Shown here piece after piece: positions 1 to 9,566 of a stretch of 64,000 nucleotides of DNA. The stretch spans positions 1,550,001 to 1,614,000 of the forward strand of contig NZ_JAWQJT010000003.1 of assembly GCF_033441515.1 (NCBI RefSeq). Reading direction: 5' to 3'. The DNA comes from Amycolatopsis solani. Its GTDB lineage: Bacteria; Actinomycetota; Actinomycetes; Mycobacteriales; Pseudonocardiaceae. The notes beneath the pieces are model-generated. The model saw only the letters and a program-made list of their open reading frames with translations. It was not told the origin of the DNA and did no database searches. How positions within the stretch are numbered: the first letter of the stretch is position 1; every line of letters starts with the position of its first letter. The position numbers and the translations under genes were made by a program.

Positions 1-1
1 G

Positions 2-496
2 GTGCTGATCGGGCGCACCACGGCGGATCTGATCCTCAACGTGACGAGCCTGCTCATCATGGGACTCGTGGGGCTGCTGGTCGGCTGGCGCATCCACACG
101 AGCCCGCTCGAAGCACTCGGCGGCGTGGTCCTGCTGCTCGCCTTCGCCTACGCGCTGTCGTGGGTGATGGGGACGCTCGGCCTGGCCGTGCGCAAGCCCG
201 AGGTGTTCAACAACGTCTCGAGCGTGGCGATCTTCCCGCTCACGTTCCTGGCCAACACGTTCGTCGACAGCGGCCGCCTGCCCACGCCGCTGCGGGTGAT
301 CGCGGACTGGAACCCGGTCTCGGCGATCACGCAGGCGGCGCGGGAGCTGTTCGGCAACACCAGCGCGTCGATGCCGGTGCACGACGCCTGGCCGATGCAG
401 CACGCGGTGCCGGCTTCGGTGCTGTGGATCGCGCTGCTGCTGGTGATCTTCGTGCCGCTTTCGGTGCGCTGCTACAAGAAGGCCACCAGCCACTGA
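2..496 (+). CDS. ABC-2 type transporter permease, C-terminal part (partial)
   Basis: This is the last 164 residues of a membrane protein that enters from the left edge. Several hydrophobic segments are visible, near residues 10-30, 37-60, 72-90 and 137-158. The stretch VFNNVSSVAIFPLTFLANTF, followed by a short loop and NPVSAITQAAREL, is typical of daunorubicin-resistance (DrrB)-type ABC-2 permeases, usually 240-290 residues long. Such proteins form the membrane channel of an exporter driven by a separate ATPase, which probably lies upstream outside the window. The GTG at position 2 is unlikely to be the true start. The substrate cannot be predicted. Confidence 0.85.
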   Translation: MLIGRTTADLILNVTSLLIMGLVGLLVGWRIHTSPLEALGGVVLLLAFAYALSWVMGTLGLAVRKPEVFNNVSSVAIFPLTFLANTFVDSGRLPTPLRVIADWNPVSAITQAARELFGNTSASMPVHDAWPMQHAVPASVLWIALLLVIFVPLSVRCYKKATSH

Positions 497-497
497 C

Positions 498-1355
498 TCA
501 AGGCAGCGTGAGGATCTCGCTGCCGTCGGCCGTCACCACGAGGGTGTGCTCGAACTGGGCCGTCCACTTCTTGTCCTTCGTGGTGACGGTCCAGTCGTCG
601 GACCAGATGTCGTAGTCGATGGTGCCCAGCGTGATCATCGGCTCGATCGTGAAGGTCATGCCCTCCTCGATGATCGTGTCGACGGAGGGCTCTTCATAGT
701 GCAGGACCGTCGGCGGCGTGTGGAACGCGGGGCCGACGCCGTGGCCGGTGAAGTCGCGGACCACGCCGTAGCCGAAGCGCTTGGCGTAGGACTCGATGAC
801 CCGGCCGATGACGTTGAGCTGACGGCCCGGCCGGACCGCCTTGATCGCCCGCAGCGTCGCCTCACGCGTGCGCTCGACCAGCAGGCGGGCCTCCTCGGAG
901 ACGTTGCCGGCCAGGAACGTCGCGTTCGTGTCGCCGTGGACGCCGCCGATGTAGGCGGTGACGTCGATGTTGCAGATGTCACCGTCCTCGATCACCGTCG
1001 AGTCCGGGATGCCGTGGCAGATGACCTCGTTGAGCGAGGTGCAGCACGACTTCGGAAAATGGCGGTAGCCCAGCGTCGAGGGGTAGGCGTGGTGGTCGAG
1101 GACGAACTCGTGCACCACCTTGTCGATGTCGTCCGTGGTGGCGCCCGGCTTGACCGCCTTGCCGCCCTCTTCCAGCGCCTGCGCCGCGATCCGGCTCGCG
1201 ATCCGCATCGCCTCGATCACCTCGGGCGTGCGCACCCCGTTGCCGGTGTCCCGCTTCGGCGCCGGCTTGTCCACGTACTCGGGACGGGCGATGGAACTGG
1301 GGACGTCACGGCGCGGCGTCTGGACGCCGGGAAGAAGCGGGGCACGAACGGACAT
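498..1355 (-). CDS. map: Type I methionine aminopeptidase
   Basis: This 285-residue enzyme removes the initiator methionine from nascent proteins in the cytoplasm. The five dimetal ligands of the family are visible: D131, D142, H205 (in TGHGVG), E238 (in IEPM) and E269 (in QFEHT). About 40 residues precede the catalytic fold, like the N-terminally extended MapB of actinobacteria. It lies 23 nt downstream of the penicillin-binding lipoprotein gene on the same strand, an order also seen in mycobacteria, so the two may be co-transcribed. Its end nearly abuts the convergent permease gene. Confidence 0.96.
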   Translation of the reverse strand: MSVRAPLLPGVQTPRRDVPSSIARPEYVDKPAPKRDTGNGVRTPEVIEAMRIASRIAAQALEEGGKAVKPGATTDDIDKVVHEFVLDHHAYPSTLGYRHFPKSCCTSLNEVICHGIPDSTVIEDGDICNIDVTAYIGGVHGDTNATFLAGNVSEEARLLVERTREATLRAIKAVRPGRQLNVIGRVIESYAKRFGYGVVRDFTGHGVGPAFHTPPTVLHYEEPSVDTIIEEGMTFTIEPMITLGTIDYDIWSDDWTVTTKDKKWTAQFEHTLVVTADGSEILTLP

Positions 1356-1378
1356 GCCTCCACCTTACGACGGCCCGC

Positions 1379-3172
1379 TCAGCCGACCCCCGCCAGGAAC
1401 CGGTGGGCCGCCTGCACCGCCGGTTTCGACGAGCCGGCCTCGGTCAGCAGCACGGCGAACGCCAGGTCGCCGCGGTAACCGACGAACCAGCCGTGCGAGC
1501 GGGAGCCGTCGCCGAACTGGGCGGTGCCGGTCTTGCCCGCGACGTCGGGGATGTCCCGCAGCCCGGTCGCCGTCCCCGCCGTGACGACCTCGCGCATCAT
1601 CCCGCGCAGCGCCCCGAGCACCTCGTCCGACGGCGCGTCGCCGACGTTCTTCGTGCTCGCCGGCATCCCCTTCACCAGCGACGGCGTCGGCACGTGACCG
1701 GCCTGCACGGTCGCCGCGACCAGGGCCAGTCCGAACGGGCTGGTGACCACCGTGCCCTGGCCGAAGCCGTTTTCGGCGCGCTGGACGGCCGAGTCGCTGG
1801 CCGGGACGGCGCCGGTGACCGTGGTCAGGCCGGGGACCACGAAGTCGGCGCCGAGCCCGAACGAACGGGCGGTGTCGGTGAGCGCCGAGGCCGGGAGGCC
1901 CGCGGCGAGCCGGGCGAAGGTCGTGTTGCAGGACCGCGCGAACGCCGTCTTCAGCGGGACCCGGCCCAGGTCGAAGCGGCCTTCGTTCGGCACGACGCGG
2001 TTTTCGATCGTCGTGGTGCCGGGGCAGTCGACCGGGCTGCCCGCGTCGACGTCCCCGGTCGACAGCGCGGCCGCCGCCGTGACGATCTTGAACGTCGACC
2101 CCGGCGGGTAGCGCCCGGACAGGGCCAGCGAGCCTTCGTCGTCGGCGGCGCCGTTCTGCGCCACGGCGAGGATGTCGCCGCTCGAGGGCTGGATCGCCAC
2201 CAGCGCGGCCGGGTACTCCTCGGTTTCGAGAGCCTTCTCGGCGGCGGCCTGGAGCCGCGCGCTGAGGGTGCTGGTCACGGCGGGCGCGGGCCGCGGCGGC
2301 TCGGCCTTGAGCTCGGCCGACTCGCCGCCGGTGACGTCCCGGGTGACGATCCGCCAGCCCGCCGCCCCGGCCAGCTCCTGCTCGACCAGCGCGCGGATGC
2401 CCGGCAGGACCTGCTGCCCCGACCCGCGGGTCACCGGCAGCAGCCGCTCCTGGCTGGCGAAGCGGACGCCGGGCAGGTCGTAGATCACCGGCTTGACCCG
2501 CTGGTAGTCGCCGGCGCGCAGGCTGATCACCGGGTAGGCGTCGCCGGGCTTGGTCTTGCTCATCCCGTCCAGCACCGACCGGCCGGTGACCGACGGCTCG
2601 TACCGGTGCAGCGCCTTGGCGAGCGACCCGGCGACGGCACTCGCGTTACCGGCCTTCTGCGGGTCGACGACCACGCCGATCACGGTCTGCGGCCGCATCA
2701 GCGGCACGCCGTCGCGGTCGAGCACCGGCGCCGTCTCCGGCAGCTGGGGCAGCACGCCGAGGGTCTGGCCGACGGCGAGCTGCGGGTGCACGACGGTCGG
2801 CTGCCAGTGCACCTGCCAGCCGTTCTCGGACGCGCGCAGCTGCGCGTCGGCGCGGTAGGACCAGCTGCGGCCGTGCGGCAGGTGCCAGGTGAGCTGGTAG
2901 CCGGCGGTGACGACGTCGCCGTCCGGCTGCTTCACCTCTTCGTCGTCGACGTCGAGGGACTCCGGGTCGAGCACGCCGCGGACCTGGCTCAGCACGGTTT
3001 TCGCCGCTTCGGGCGAGTCGGTGTTCGCCGCGGCGGCGGCGACGTCCCCGGACGCGACGGCGTCCAGGAAGGCGGACAGGGCGTCCTCGGGACTGTCGCC
3101 CGAGCACCCGGCCGTGGTCGCGGCGGCGAGCAGCAGCACCGCGAGCGCACCGCGGTGTCGACGTGCACTCAT
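1379..3172 (-). CDS. Penicillin-binding lipoprotein, class B transpeptidase
   Basis: This is a predicted peptidoglycan DD-transpeptidase anchored outside the membrane. The chosen ATG gives 597 residues beginning with a lipoprotein signal: Arg-rich start, hydrophobic run, and lipobox TTAGC with acylated Cys23. An NTF2-like MecA_N-type domain (about 25-130) and a dimerisation domain (about 130-300) precede the penicillin-binding fold. All three catalytic motifs are present: STFK (Ser359, Lys362), SCN at 414 and KTG at 547. The architecture matches the M. tuberculosis penicillin-binding lipoprotein Rv2864c. The longer reading frame to 3223 lacks a sensible signal peptide, so the internal start is preferred. 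Confidence 0.93.
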   Translation of the reverse strand: MSARRHRGALAVLLLAAATTAGCSGDSPEDALSAFLDAVASGDVAAAAANTDSPEAAKTVLSQVRGVLDPESLDVDDEEVKQPDGDVVTAGYQLTWHLPHGRSWSYRADAQLRASENGWQVHWQPTVVHPQLAVGQTLGVLPQLPETAPVLDRDGVPLMRPQTVIGVVVDPQKAGNASAVAGSLAKALHRYEPSVTGRSVLDGMSKTKPGDAYPVISLRAGDYQRVKPVIYDLPGVRFASQERLLPVTRGSGQQVLPGIRALVEQELAGAAGWRIVTRDVTGGESAELKAEPPRPAPAVTSTLSARLQAAAEKALETEEYPAALVAIQPSSGDILAVAQNGAADDEGSLALSGRYPPGSTFKIVTAAAALSTGDVDAGSPVDCPGTTTIENRVVPNEGRFDLGRVPLKTAFARSCNTTFARLAAGLPASALTDTARSFGLGADFVVPGLTTVTGAVPASDSAVQRAENGFGQGTVVTSPFGLALVAATVQAGHVPTPSLVKGMPASTKNVGDAPSDEVLGALRGMMREVVTAGTATGLRDIPDVAGKTGTAQFGDGSRSHGWFVGYRGDLAFAVLLTEAGSSKPAVQAAHRFLAGVG

Positions 3173-3233
3173 GGCGGGATAATGCCTGGTCAGCAGCGGT
3201 CTCCCGGGCTGAAACGCGGCCACGGAAGAGTGA

Positions 3234-4088
3234 CTAGAACAGCACCGTCGCGTACTGGCCGACCTGCTCGAACCCGATCTTGCGGTAGGCCGCGAGGGCG
3301 GGGGTGTTGAACGCGTTGACGTAGAGGCTCGCGGTGCGGCCCAGGCCGCGGACGAGCCGGTTGACCACGGCGGCCGTGCCGGCGGTGCCGAGCCCGCTGC
3401 CCCGGCGTTCCGGGTGGACCCAGACGCCCTGGATCTGCCCGACGGTCGCCGACATGGCGCCGATCTCGGCTTTGAAGACGACTTCGCCGTGCTCGAACCG
3501 GGCGAACGCGCGCCCGGCGCCGATCAGCTCGGTGACGCGGGCGCGGTAGCTGGCGCCGCCGTCCCCGCTGCGGGGGTCGACGCCGACCTCCTCGATGAAC
3601 ATCGCCACGGCCGCGGGCAGGTAGCGCTCGAGCTCGTCCGGCCGCACCGGGCGGACCAGCGGGTCGGCGGCCACGAGCGGCGTGCTGTCGAGGGCCATCA
3701 GCGGCTGGTCGTCGCGGACTTCGCGGGCCGGGCCCCACTCGTCTTCGAGCTCGGCCCAGAGCCCGAGGACCTGCTCGGCCGGGCCGACGAGGGACGAGCA
3801 GGTGCGCTGTCTGCGAAGCGCGCGGTCGGCGAAGGACCGCAACGCGGGCGCGTTGCCGCGCAGCGGGATGAGGTTCGGCCCGGAGAAACACAGCCCTTGG
3901 AGCCGCCCGGCACGAACCGGACGGCTGTCGGCGGCCCAAAGCTCACCACCGAGCCGCCACGGGTCGAGACCGGCAGCCTCGACCCGGGCGCTGACCATGC
4001 AGCTGCCCACCGGGTCGGCGGCGAGCGCGGCACGGACCGCCGGATAGTCCCGATCATCGAGCAGCCGTGCACCTGCAAGCCGCAACAC
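3234..4088 (-). CDS. GNAT family N-acetyltransferase (DUF4081-type)
   Basis: This 284-residue protein has a C-terminal GCN5-related acetyltransferase fold. The acetyl-CoA-binding stretch WVHPERRGSGLGTAG lies near residue 225, and a NAFNTPALAAYRKIGF segment typical of the family end lies near 260. The N-terminal half is an actinobacterial extension. I chose the GTG at 4088 because CTGGAG sits just upstream; a longer frame to 4232 would run through an inverted repeat. It lies 61 nt upstream of the penicillin-binding lipoprotein gene, as Rv2867c does in M. tuberculosis. The substrate is unknown. Confidence 0.9.
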   Translation of the reverse strand: MLRLAGARLLDDRDYPAVRAALAADPVGSCMVSARVEAAGLDPWRLGGELWAADSRPVRAGRLQGLCFSGPNLIPLRGNAPALRSFADRALRRQRTCSSLVGPAEQVLGLWAELEDEWGPAREVRDDQPLMALDSTPLVAADPLVRPVRPDELERYLPAAVAMFIEEVGVDPRSGDGGASYRARVTELIGAGRAFARFEHGEVVFKAEIGAMSATVGQIQGVWVHPERRGSGLGTAGTAAVVNRLVRGLGRTASLYVNAFNTPALAAYRKIGFEQVGQYATVLF

Positions 4089-4184
4089 GGCTCCAGGGTG
4101 CCAGATTCGGCCGGTAAACGGAACGCGAGGCCGTCGACACGCTGAGATGAACAGCCGGTTCGCGTCCCGAACGTGGCCCGGCGT

Positions 4185-4234
4185 CGTGAATGACCCATCC
4201 AGGGCGCCGGACGACGTGAAGGCGTCATTCACGT
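4185..4234. repeat. Interrupted inverted repeat with TGAATGA/TCATTCA arms
   Basis: CGTGAATGAC at 4185-4194 is matched by its exact complement GTCATTCACG at 4224-4233. A nested pair ACGTGAA / TTCACGT lies at 4214-4220 and 4228-4234. The element ends four bases from the stop of the VOC gene, so it may act as its terminator. The arm sequence recurs in the repeat at 27708-27794, suggesting a dispersed intergenic family in this genome. Confidence 0.6.
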
Positions 4235-4237
4235 CGT

Positions 4238-4630
4238 TCAGGGTGCGCCGCGGTAGGTGCCGATCGTCCAGGCGTTGCCCTCCGGGTCGCGGAGGCTGAA
4301 CGTGTGCGAGCCGTACTCGGTGTCGGTCAGTCCGGCCGTGATCTCCGCGCCCGCGGCCTTCACCCGGGCGTGGATCTCGTCGACCCGGTCCGACACCACG
4401 TACACCGCGCCCGTCCCCGGCTTCATGGCGTCGTGGACGCCGTCCGGCGGGCGGACGCTGCCCAGCATCACCGCGCCGCCCTCGGGCCAGCGCAGCTCGG
4501 CGTGCGCGATCAGGTCGCCGTCGGGCACCACCAGCGCCTCGGTGAAGCCCAGGACGTCGACGAGGAACCGGACCGCGGCCGGGGCGTCGTCGTAGCGGAG
4601 GGCGGGCCAGACGTTCGGTTCAGGAGTCAT
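4238..4630 (-). CDS. VOC family protein (glyoxalase / bleomycin-resistance fold)
   Basis: This 130-residue single-domain vicinal-oxygen-chelate protein has the expected pattern: FLVDVLGFTEAL near residue 25, a central GAVYVVSDRVDEI strand-helix unit, and the closing SLRDPEGNAWTIGTY motif. Members are small metal-dependent enzymes or antibiotic-binding proteins; nothing here fixes the ligand. Its ATG overlaps the stop of the upstream AraC-family gene as ATGA (4627-4630), so the two are translationally coupled. The AraC protein is therefore its likely regulator or partner. No strong ribosome-binding site precedes the start, consistent with coupling. Confidence 0.9.
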   Translation of the reverse strand: MTPEPNVWPALRYDDAPAAVRFLVDVLGFTEALVVPDGDLIAHAELRWPEGGAVMLGSVRPPDGVHDAMKPGTGAVYVVSDRVDEIHARVKAAGAEITAGLTDTEYGSHTFSLRDPEGNAWTIGTYRGAP

Positions 4631-5433
4631 GCTCGCGAGTCTTGCCCGGCGGCTCCCTCCTGGTCTTGGAGGAACGGGAGCTCCTCGGCGATCCACGTGC
4701 CCGGCGTGCACCCGGCCAGCGCGCGCCACTCGTTGGTCAGGTGCGCCTGGTCGTAGTAGCCGCACTCCACCGCCAGCTCCGCCAGGTTCGCGCGGCCCGC
4801 ACGCAGCAGCCGCCCGGCGCGCTCGAACCGCAGGACCCGCGCCGCCTGCTTCGGCGCCAAGCCCAGCTCCGCGCGGAACCGCTCCCCCAGGTGACGGCGG
4901 CTCCAGCCGACCTCGCCGGCGAGATCCGCGACGCGCACCCGCCCGCCCGAACCCCGCAGCCGGCGCCACGCCTCCCCCACCTCGGGCGGCGGCGCCACCG
5001 GCTCGACGGCCCGGGCGGCCAGGACGTCGTCGAGCAGCGCGAACCGCTCCGGCCACGTGGGCAGCTCCCGCAGCCGGTCCGGCAGCGAGCCGAGGCCGAA
5101 GCACGCGAGGTCGGCCACCTCGCCGCTCAGCTCCGCCGCCGTGACGCCGAAGAGCGTGCGCACGCCCAGCGGGTCGAGCTCCAGCTGCAGCCCCTCCTGC
5201 ACGCGGTCCTGCCGGATCAGCACCGCGCTCGTGTGCAGCCCGCCGACCAGCGCCCGCAGGCTGCGCCCGGCCATCCGGACCGGCCCGGCGAGGCTGATGA
5301 CCAGCGTCACGTGCCGGGACGGCAGACCGCGGTGGACCGGCAGCGTCACCTCGTCCTGCGCGTACCCGACATAGCGCGTGACCAGGGGCCGCACCACCGG
5401 GTGCGGCCCGCGAACAGCCCAGGTCACGCTCAC
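4627..5433 (-). CDS. AraC family transcriptional regulator
   Basis: The C-terminal third carries two helix-turn-helix units of the AraC/XylS family: VADLAGEVGWSRRHLGERFR and NLAELAVECGYYDQAHLTNE. These are followed by the GCTPGTW ending. The N-terminal part is a ligand-sensing domain of unknown specificity. From GTG 5433 the protein has 268 residues. GTG codons at 5454 and 5457 are alternatives; the longer open frame to 5673 would overlap the divergent gene and is unlikely. It is translationally coupled to the downstream VOC gene and shares an 82-nt divergent promoter region with the 84-aa gene at 5516. Confidence 0.85.
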   Translation of the reverse strand: MSVTWAVRGPHPVVRPLVTRYVGYAQDEVTLPVHRGLPSRHVTLVISLAGPVRMAGRSLRALVGGLHTSAVLIRQDRVQEGLQLELDPLGVRTLFGVTAAELSGEVADLACFGLGSLPDRLRELPTWPERFALLDDVLAARAVEPVAPPPEVGEAWRRLRGSGGRVRVADLAGEVGWSRRHLGERFRAELGLAPKQAARVLRFERAGRLLRAGRANLAELAVECGYYDQAHLTNEWRALAGCTPGTWIAEELPFLQDQEGAAGQDSRA

Positions 5434-5515
5434 GAATGCCAGCGTAAACGTCACCACCGACAGTTCCGGGTCTGATAACACGGAGGGGCGTCCCCCACCG
5501 CGGAAGGAACCCCCG

Positions 5516-5770
5516 ATGACGATCCAAGAGCAGGCGCAGCAACTGGAGCTGCTCGCCGACCAGGTGCCGACCGGCATCGCGCTCGCGACCAAGAGCGACC
5601 TCGAAGACCTGCAGGCCCAGGTGCTCGGCCTGCTCGGGGAGACGTCGACCGCGACCGCGATCCAGGGCGCCATCCAGCTCGCCGCGCAGCAGATCGACGA
5701 GGTCGCCGCCTCGCTCGAGAACGTCCGCCTGCAGATCCGGGACGCCGCTCAGCACCACCTGCAGGGCTGA
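5516..5770 (+). CDS. Small helical protein of unknown function
   Basis: I do not recognise this 84-residue protein. It is rich in Gln, Glu, Ala and Leu, has no Cys, no membrane segment and no signal peptide, and has heptad-like Leu/Ile spacing throughout. It probably forms a helical bundle or coiled coil in the cytoplasm. GGAAGGA at about 5502-5508 is well placed for the ATG at 5516. It diverges from the AraC gene and is followed at once by a strong hairpin, so it is probably monocistronic. Confidence 0.75.
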   Translation: MTIQEQAQQLELLADQVPTGIALATKSDLEDLQAQVLGLLGETSTATAIQGAIQLAAQQIDEVAASLENVRLQIRDAAQHHLQG

Positions 5771-5775
5771 AAACG

Positions 5776-5818
5776 CGTCGAAGCCCTCCTCACCCCGCAG
5801 GTGAGGAGGGCTTCGACG
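5776..5818. terminator. Bidirectional hairpin terminator
   Basis: A perfect 19-bp stem (5776-5794 with 5800-5818) and 5-nt loop lie between the convergent ends of the 84-aa gene (5770) and ispG (5828). No long T-run follows, as is common in high-GC actinomycetes. It should serve both genes. Confidence 0.85.
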
Positions 5819-5827
5819 GAAGAACGA

Positions 5828-6979
5828 CTAGCCGGCGGTGACCACCGGCGCGCCCTCGCCCAGGCCCTCGCCCGCCTCTTCGGCGATGCGCATGGCCTCT
5901 TCGATGAGCGTCTCGACGATCGCGTGCTCCGGCACGGTCTTGATGACCTCGCCCTTGACGAAGATCTGGCCCTTGCCGTTGCCCGATGCCACCCCGAGGT
6001 CGGCCTCGCGGGCCTCGCCCGGGCCGTTGACGACGCAGCCCATGACGGCCACGCGCAGCGGGATCTCCATGCCCTCGAGCCCGGCGGTGACCTGCTCGGC
6101 GAGCGTGTAGACGTCCACCTGCGCGCGCCCGCACGACGGGCAGGACACGATCTCCAGCTTGCGCTGCTTGAGGTTCAGCGACTGCAGGATCTGGATGCCG
6201 ACCTTGACCTCTTCGACCGGCGGCGCGGACAGCGAGACGCGGATGGTGTCGCCGATGCCCTGGCGCAGCAGCGCGCCGAACGCGACGGCCGACTTGATGG
6301 TGCCCTGGAACGCCGGCCCGGCCTCGGTGACGCCGAGGTGCAGCGGGTAGTCGCACTGCTCGGCGAGGATCTCGTAGGCGCGCACCATGACCACCGGGTC
6401 GTTGTGCTTCACCGAGATCTTGATGTCGTGGAAGTCGTGCTCGGCGAACAGCGACGCCTCCCACAGCGCCGACTCCGCCAGCGCTTCCGGCGTCGCCTTG
6501 CCGTACTTGTCCATGATCCGCTTGTCGAGCGAGCCGGCGTTGACGCCGATCCGGATCGGCGTGCCGTGGTCCTTCGCGGCCTGCGCGATTTCCTTGACCT
6601 GGTCGTCGAACTTCCGGATGTTGCCCGGGTTCACGCGCACCGCGGCGCAGCCGGCCTCGATCGCCGCGAAGACGTACTTCGGCTGGAAGTGGATGTCGGC
6701 GATCACCGGGATCTGCGACTTGCGCGCGATCGCGGGCAGCGCCTCGGCGTCGTCGGCCGACGGGCACGCGACGCGGACGATGTCGCAGCCCGCGGCGGTC
6801 AGCTCGGCGATCTGCTGCAGCGTCGCGTTGACGTCGGAGGTGAGCGTCGTCGTCATCGACTGGACGGAGATCGGGAAGTCGCTGCCGACGCCGACCGGGC
6901 CCACCTGGAGCTGGCGGGTCTTGCGGCGCTCGGAGAGGACGGGCGGGGGCAGGGCGGGCATACCGAGTGCGACGGTCAC
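5828..6979 (-). CDS. ispG: 4-hydroxy-3-methylbut-2-enyl diphosphate synthase
   Basis: IspG (GcpE) converts MEcPP to HMBPP in the non-mevalonate isoprenoid pathway, using a [4Fe-4S] cluster. The 383-residue protein has a TIM-barrel N-terminal half ([24 protein letters not shown]). The three cluster cysteines are C280, C283 (SCPSCGR) and C315 ([11 protein letters not shown]). It sits in the order dxr, site-2 protease, ispG, as in mycobacteria, so two MEP-pathway enzymes flank the protease. The short actinobacterial form lacks the central insertion found in plants and some bacteria. Confidence 0.98.
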   Translation of the reverse strand: MTVALGMPALPPPVLSERRKTRQLQVGPVGVGSDFPISVQSMTTTLTSDVNATLQQIAELTAAGCDIVRVACPSADDAEALPAIARKSQIPVIADIHFQPKYVFAAIEAGCAAVRVNPGNIRKFDDQVKEIAQAAKDHGTPIRIGVNAGSLDKRIMDKYGKATPEALAESALWEASLFAEHDFHDIKISVKHNDPVVMVRAYEILAEQCDYPLHLGVTEAGPAFQGTIKSAVAFGALLRQGIGDTIRVSLSAPPVEEVKVGIQILQSLNLKQRKLEIVSCPSCGRAQVDVYTLAEQVTAGLEGMEIPLRVAVMGCVVNGPGEAREADLGVASGNGKGQIFVKGEVIKTVPEHAIVETLIEEAMRIAEEAGEGLGEGAPVVTAG

Positions 6980-7093
6980 GGTTTCCAGCGTACCTACCCC
7001 GACCGGGCCACCTTCACCATGTCAGCCGTCACGGTGAGCAGCATTACGGGCGGTGCGAGCCGCCAGGGAGGGGCCGCAACCCCTCCGTGGCGG

Positions 7094-8314
7094 CTATTGC
7101 CCGATCCGAATCGGGTTGACGATGTCCGCTGTCACCGTGAGTAGCGTCACCGCGCCGCCGATGAGCACCAGGACCATCGTGATCCCGGACAACCGCGTGT
7201 AGTCGACGGGCCCGCCGGCCGCCTTGCCCCGCCGGGCGCGGATCCAGTCGCGGACGCGCTCGTACCAGACCACCGCGATGTGCCCGCCGTCGAGCGGCAG
7301 CAGCGGCAGCAGGTTGAACACGCCGATGAAGAAGTTCAGGCTGGCCAGCAGGAAGAAGAACAGCACCCAGATGCCGCGCTCGACGGCCTCGCCGCCGATC
7401 CGGCTCGCGCCGACGACGCTGACGGGGGTGTTCGGGTCGCGCTCGCCGCCGAAGATCGCGGTGACGACGGCGGGGATGCGCTCGGGGAACTCGACGAGCC
7501 GCTGGGCCGTCTCGGCGAACATCGTGCCGGTGAAGCCGAACGTGGCGCCGACCGCGGCGACCGGGCCGTGCTGGATGGTCTTGGGCGGCTCCTGCGGCGA
7601 GGCGCCGATCATGCCCACCTGCTTGACGCCGTCGCTGGTCCAGCGCTGCACCTTCGGCACGTCGACGGTGAGCGAAAGCCGCTGCTCGCCGCGCTGCACC
7701 TCGAACACGGTCGGGCCGCTGGTGGCCTGCACGGTGGCGAGCATCTCGTCCCAGGTCGGGACCGGCTTGCCGCCGACGGACAGCACCTTGTCGCCCGGCA
7801 GCAGCCCGGCCGTCTTCGCCGGGGTCAGCGCGTCCGCGGCGCAGGTGGGGTTCTTCGCCTGCGCCTTGGCCTGCTCTTCCGTCGTGATCGACTGGGCGCA
7901 CGACGTCGCCGACAGCACCGGCTCGGCCGGCTTCAGGTTCGGCAGGCCCATCGTCACGGCCATCAGGTAGAGCACCACGAAGCCGAGGATGAAGTGGGTG
8001 ATCGACCCGGCCGACATCACGACGGTGCGCTTCCACGTCTTGAACCGCCACATCGCGCGCGGCGCCTCGTCCGGGGTGACCTCGTCGAGCGCGGTCATGC
8101 CGGCGATGTCGCAGAACCCGCCGAGCGGGATCCACTTCAGGCCGTACTCCGTCTCGCCGCGGCGCCAGGAGAAGACCGTGGGCCCGAAGCCCACGAAGTA
8201 CCGGCGGACCTTCATGCCGAAGGCCTTCGCGGTCAGCATGTGCCCGGCCTCGTGCAGCGCGACCGAGACGCAGATCCCCAGCGCGAACAGCACGACGCCG
8301 ATGATGTAGGACAC
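7094..8314 (-). CDS. M50 site-2 intramembrane metalloprotease (Rip1/RseP family)
   Basis: This 406-residue polytopic protease cuts membrane-bound substrates such as anti-sigma factors within the bilayer. The zinc motif HEAGH lies in the first membrane helix (H21, E22, H25). The third-ligand motif LLPLDGG lies near residue 345, in the C-terminal membrane pair. A PDZ domain occupies roughly 165-260 (LLPGDKVLSVGGKPV). Length and position between dxr and ispG match M. tuberculosis Rip1 (Rv2869c), which processes several anti-sigma factors. Its start is only 3 nt after the dxr stop, so the genes are co-transcribed. The substrates here are unknown. Confidence 0.95.
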   Translation of the reverse strand: MSYIIGVVLFALGICVSVALHEAGHMLTAKAFGMKVRRYFVGFGPTVFSWRRGETEYGLKWIPLGGFCDIAGMTALDEVTPDEAPRAMWRFKTWKRTVVMSAGSITHFILGFVVLYLMAVTMGLPNLKPAEPVLSATSCAQSITTEEQAKAQAKNPTCAADALTPAKTAGLLPGDKVLSVGGKPVPTWDEMLATVQATSGPTVFEVQRGEQRLSLTVDVPKVQRWTSDGVKQVGMIGASPQEPPKTIQHGPVAAVGATFGFTGTMFAETAQRLVEFPERIPAVVTAIFGGERDPNTPVSVVGASRIGGEAVERGIWVLFFFLLASLNFFIGVFNLLPLLPLDGGHIAVVWYERVRDWIRARRGKAAGGPVDYTRLSGITMVLVLIGGAVTLLTVTADIVNPIRIGQ

Positions 8315-8317
8315 GCG

Positions 8318-9520
8318 CTACTTCCCCTCGATGATCGAACCGGCCCGCGCGCGAGCCCAGCGCTCGGCGGCGAGAACGTCCTCGACGTCGCGTGGCTCGC
8401 GACGCCATTCGTCGGCGGCTCCCACCACCTCGGAAACAGTGTCCACTATCGACGTGAAGCTGGTGTTCTGCGCCAGGAAAGCGGAGACGAGCTCCTCGTT
8501 CGCGGCGTTGTAGACGGCGGGCAGGCAGCCGCCGACGGTGCCGCAGTGCCGGGCCAGCTCGACGGCCGGGAAGGCCTCGTCGTCCAGCGGCTCGAACGTC
8601 CAGGTCGCGGCCTTGTCCCAGGTGCACGCGGGTGCGGCGCCGGGAACCCGGTCCGGCCAGTGCAGCGCGAGCGCGATCGGCAGCCGCATGTCGGGCGGGC
8701 TGGCCTGGGCGATCGTCGAGCCGTCGGTGAAGGTCACCATCGAGTGCACGATCGACTGCGGGTGCACGGTGACGTCGATGTTTTCGGGCGCGATGCCGAA
8801 CAGCAGCGCCGCCTCGATCAGCTCGAGCCCCTTGTTGACCAGGGTGGCGGAGTTGATGGTGATCAGCGGGCCCATGGACCACGTCGGGTGCGCCATCGCC
8901 TGCTCGACGGTGACCCCGGCCAGCTCGGCCCGCTTGCGGCCGCGGAAGGGCCCCCCGGAGGCGGTGAGCACCAGCCGCGCGACCTCTTCCGCGCGTCCGG
9001 CGCGCAAGGCCTGCGCGATGGCGGAGTGCTCGGAGTCGACGGGCACCAGCTGCCCCGGCTTGGCCGCGGCGAGCACCAGCGGCCCGCCGGCGATCAATGA
9101 CTCCTTGTTCGCGAGCGCGAGGGTGGCGCCGGTGGCGAGCGCTTTGAGCGTGGGCTCGAGGCCGCGGGATCCGGGCAGGGCGTTGAGGACGGTGTCGACC
9201 TCGACGGCGTCGATCAGCTCGGTGACGGCGTCGGAGCCCGCGAAGAGCCGGGGCAGCTTGAAGTCCCCCTGGGCGTAGCCGCGCTTCTGCGCCTCGGCGT
9301 ACAGCGCGAGCTGCACGTCTTCGGCGGCCGTGGCCTTCGTCACGGCGACGGCTTCGACCCCGTGGGCGAGCGCCTGCGCGGCGAGCGCGGCCGGGTCGGC
9401 CCCGCCCGCGGCGATCCCGGCCACCCGGAACAGGTGCGGGTTGCGGGCCGCGACGTCGAGGGCCTGCACACCGATGGACCCGGTCGAGCCGAGCACGAGA
9501 ACGCTTCGCGAGGTAGTCAT
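8318..9520 (-). CDS. dxr: 1-deoxy-D-xylulose-5-phosphate reductoisomerase
   Basis: Dxr makes 2-C-methyl-D-erythritol 4-phosphate from DXP with NADPH, the first committed MEP-pathway step. The NADPH loop GSTGSIG is at residues 11-17. Later come [11 protein letters not shown], the metal/substrate segment PVDSEHSAI, the [13 protein letters not shown] loop (here TASGGPFRG) and [16 protein letters not shown]. At 400 residues it has the usual length. It is the promoter-proximal gene of the dxr-protease-ispG group. A 31-bp repeat copy begins 16 nt upstream of its start. Confidence 0.98.
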   Translation of the reverse strand: MTTSRSVLVLGSTGSIGVQALDVAARNPHLFRVAGIAAGGADPAALAAQALAHGVEAVAVTKATAAEDVQLALYAEAQKRGYAQGDFKLPRLFAGSDAVTELIDAVEVDTVLNALPGSRGLEPTLKALATGATLALANKESLIAGGPLVLAAAKPGQLVPVDSEHSAIAQALRAGRAEEVARLVLTASGGPFRGRKRAELAGVTVEQAMAHPTWSMGPLITINSATLVNKGLELIEAALLFGIAPENIDVTVHPQSIVHSMVTFTDGSTIAQASPPDMRLPIALALHWPDRVPGAAPACTWDKAATWTFEPLDDEAFPAVELARHCGTVGGCLPAVYNAANEELVSAFLAQNTSFTSIVDTVSEVVGAADEWRREPRDVEDVLAAERWARARAGSIIEGK

Positions 9521-9535
9521 CGCGGGTCATTGTCG

Positions 9536-9566
9536 CGCGGGCCGTGTCCGCGGCGCACCCGGAGGT
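9536..9566. repeat. 31-bp direct repeat, copy 1
   Basis: This copy lies just upstream of the dxr start and is identical over 31 bases to the copy at 9698-9728. It contains CCGTGTCCGCGG and GCACCCGGAGGT. Its function is unknown; it could be regulatory or a duplication scar. Confidence 0.85.

Noticed and set aside
5801..7144. Long plus-strand open frame opposite ispG
   Set aside because: It is an antisense shadow caused by high G/C third positions; ispG has full motifs and the shadow has low-complexity Arg/Asp/Ala composition.
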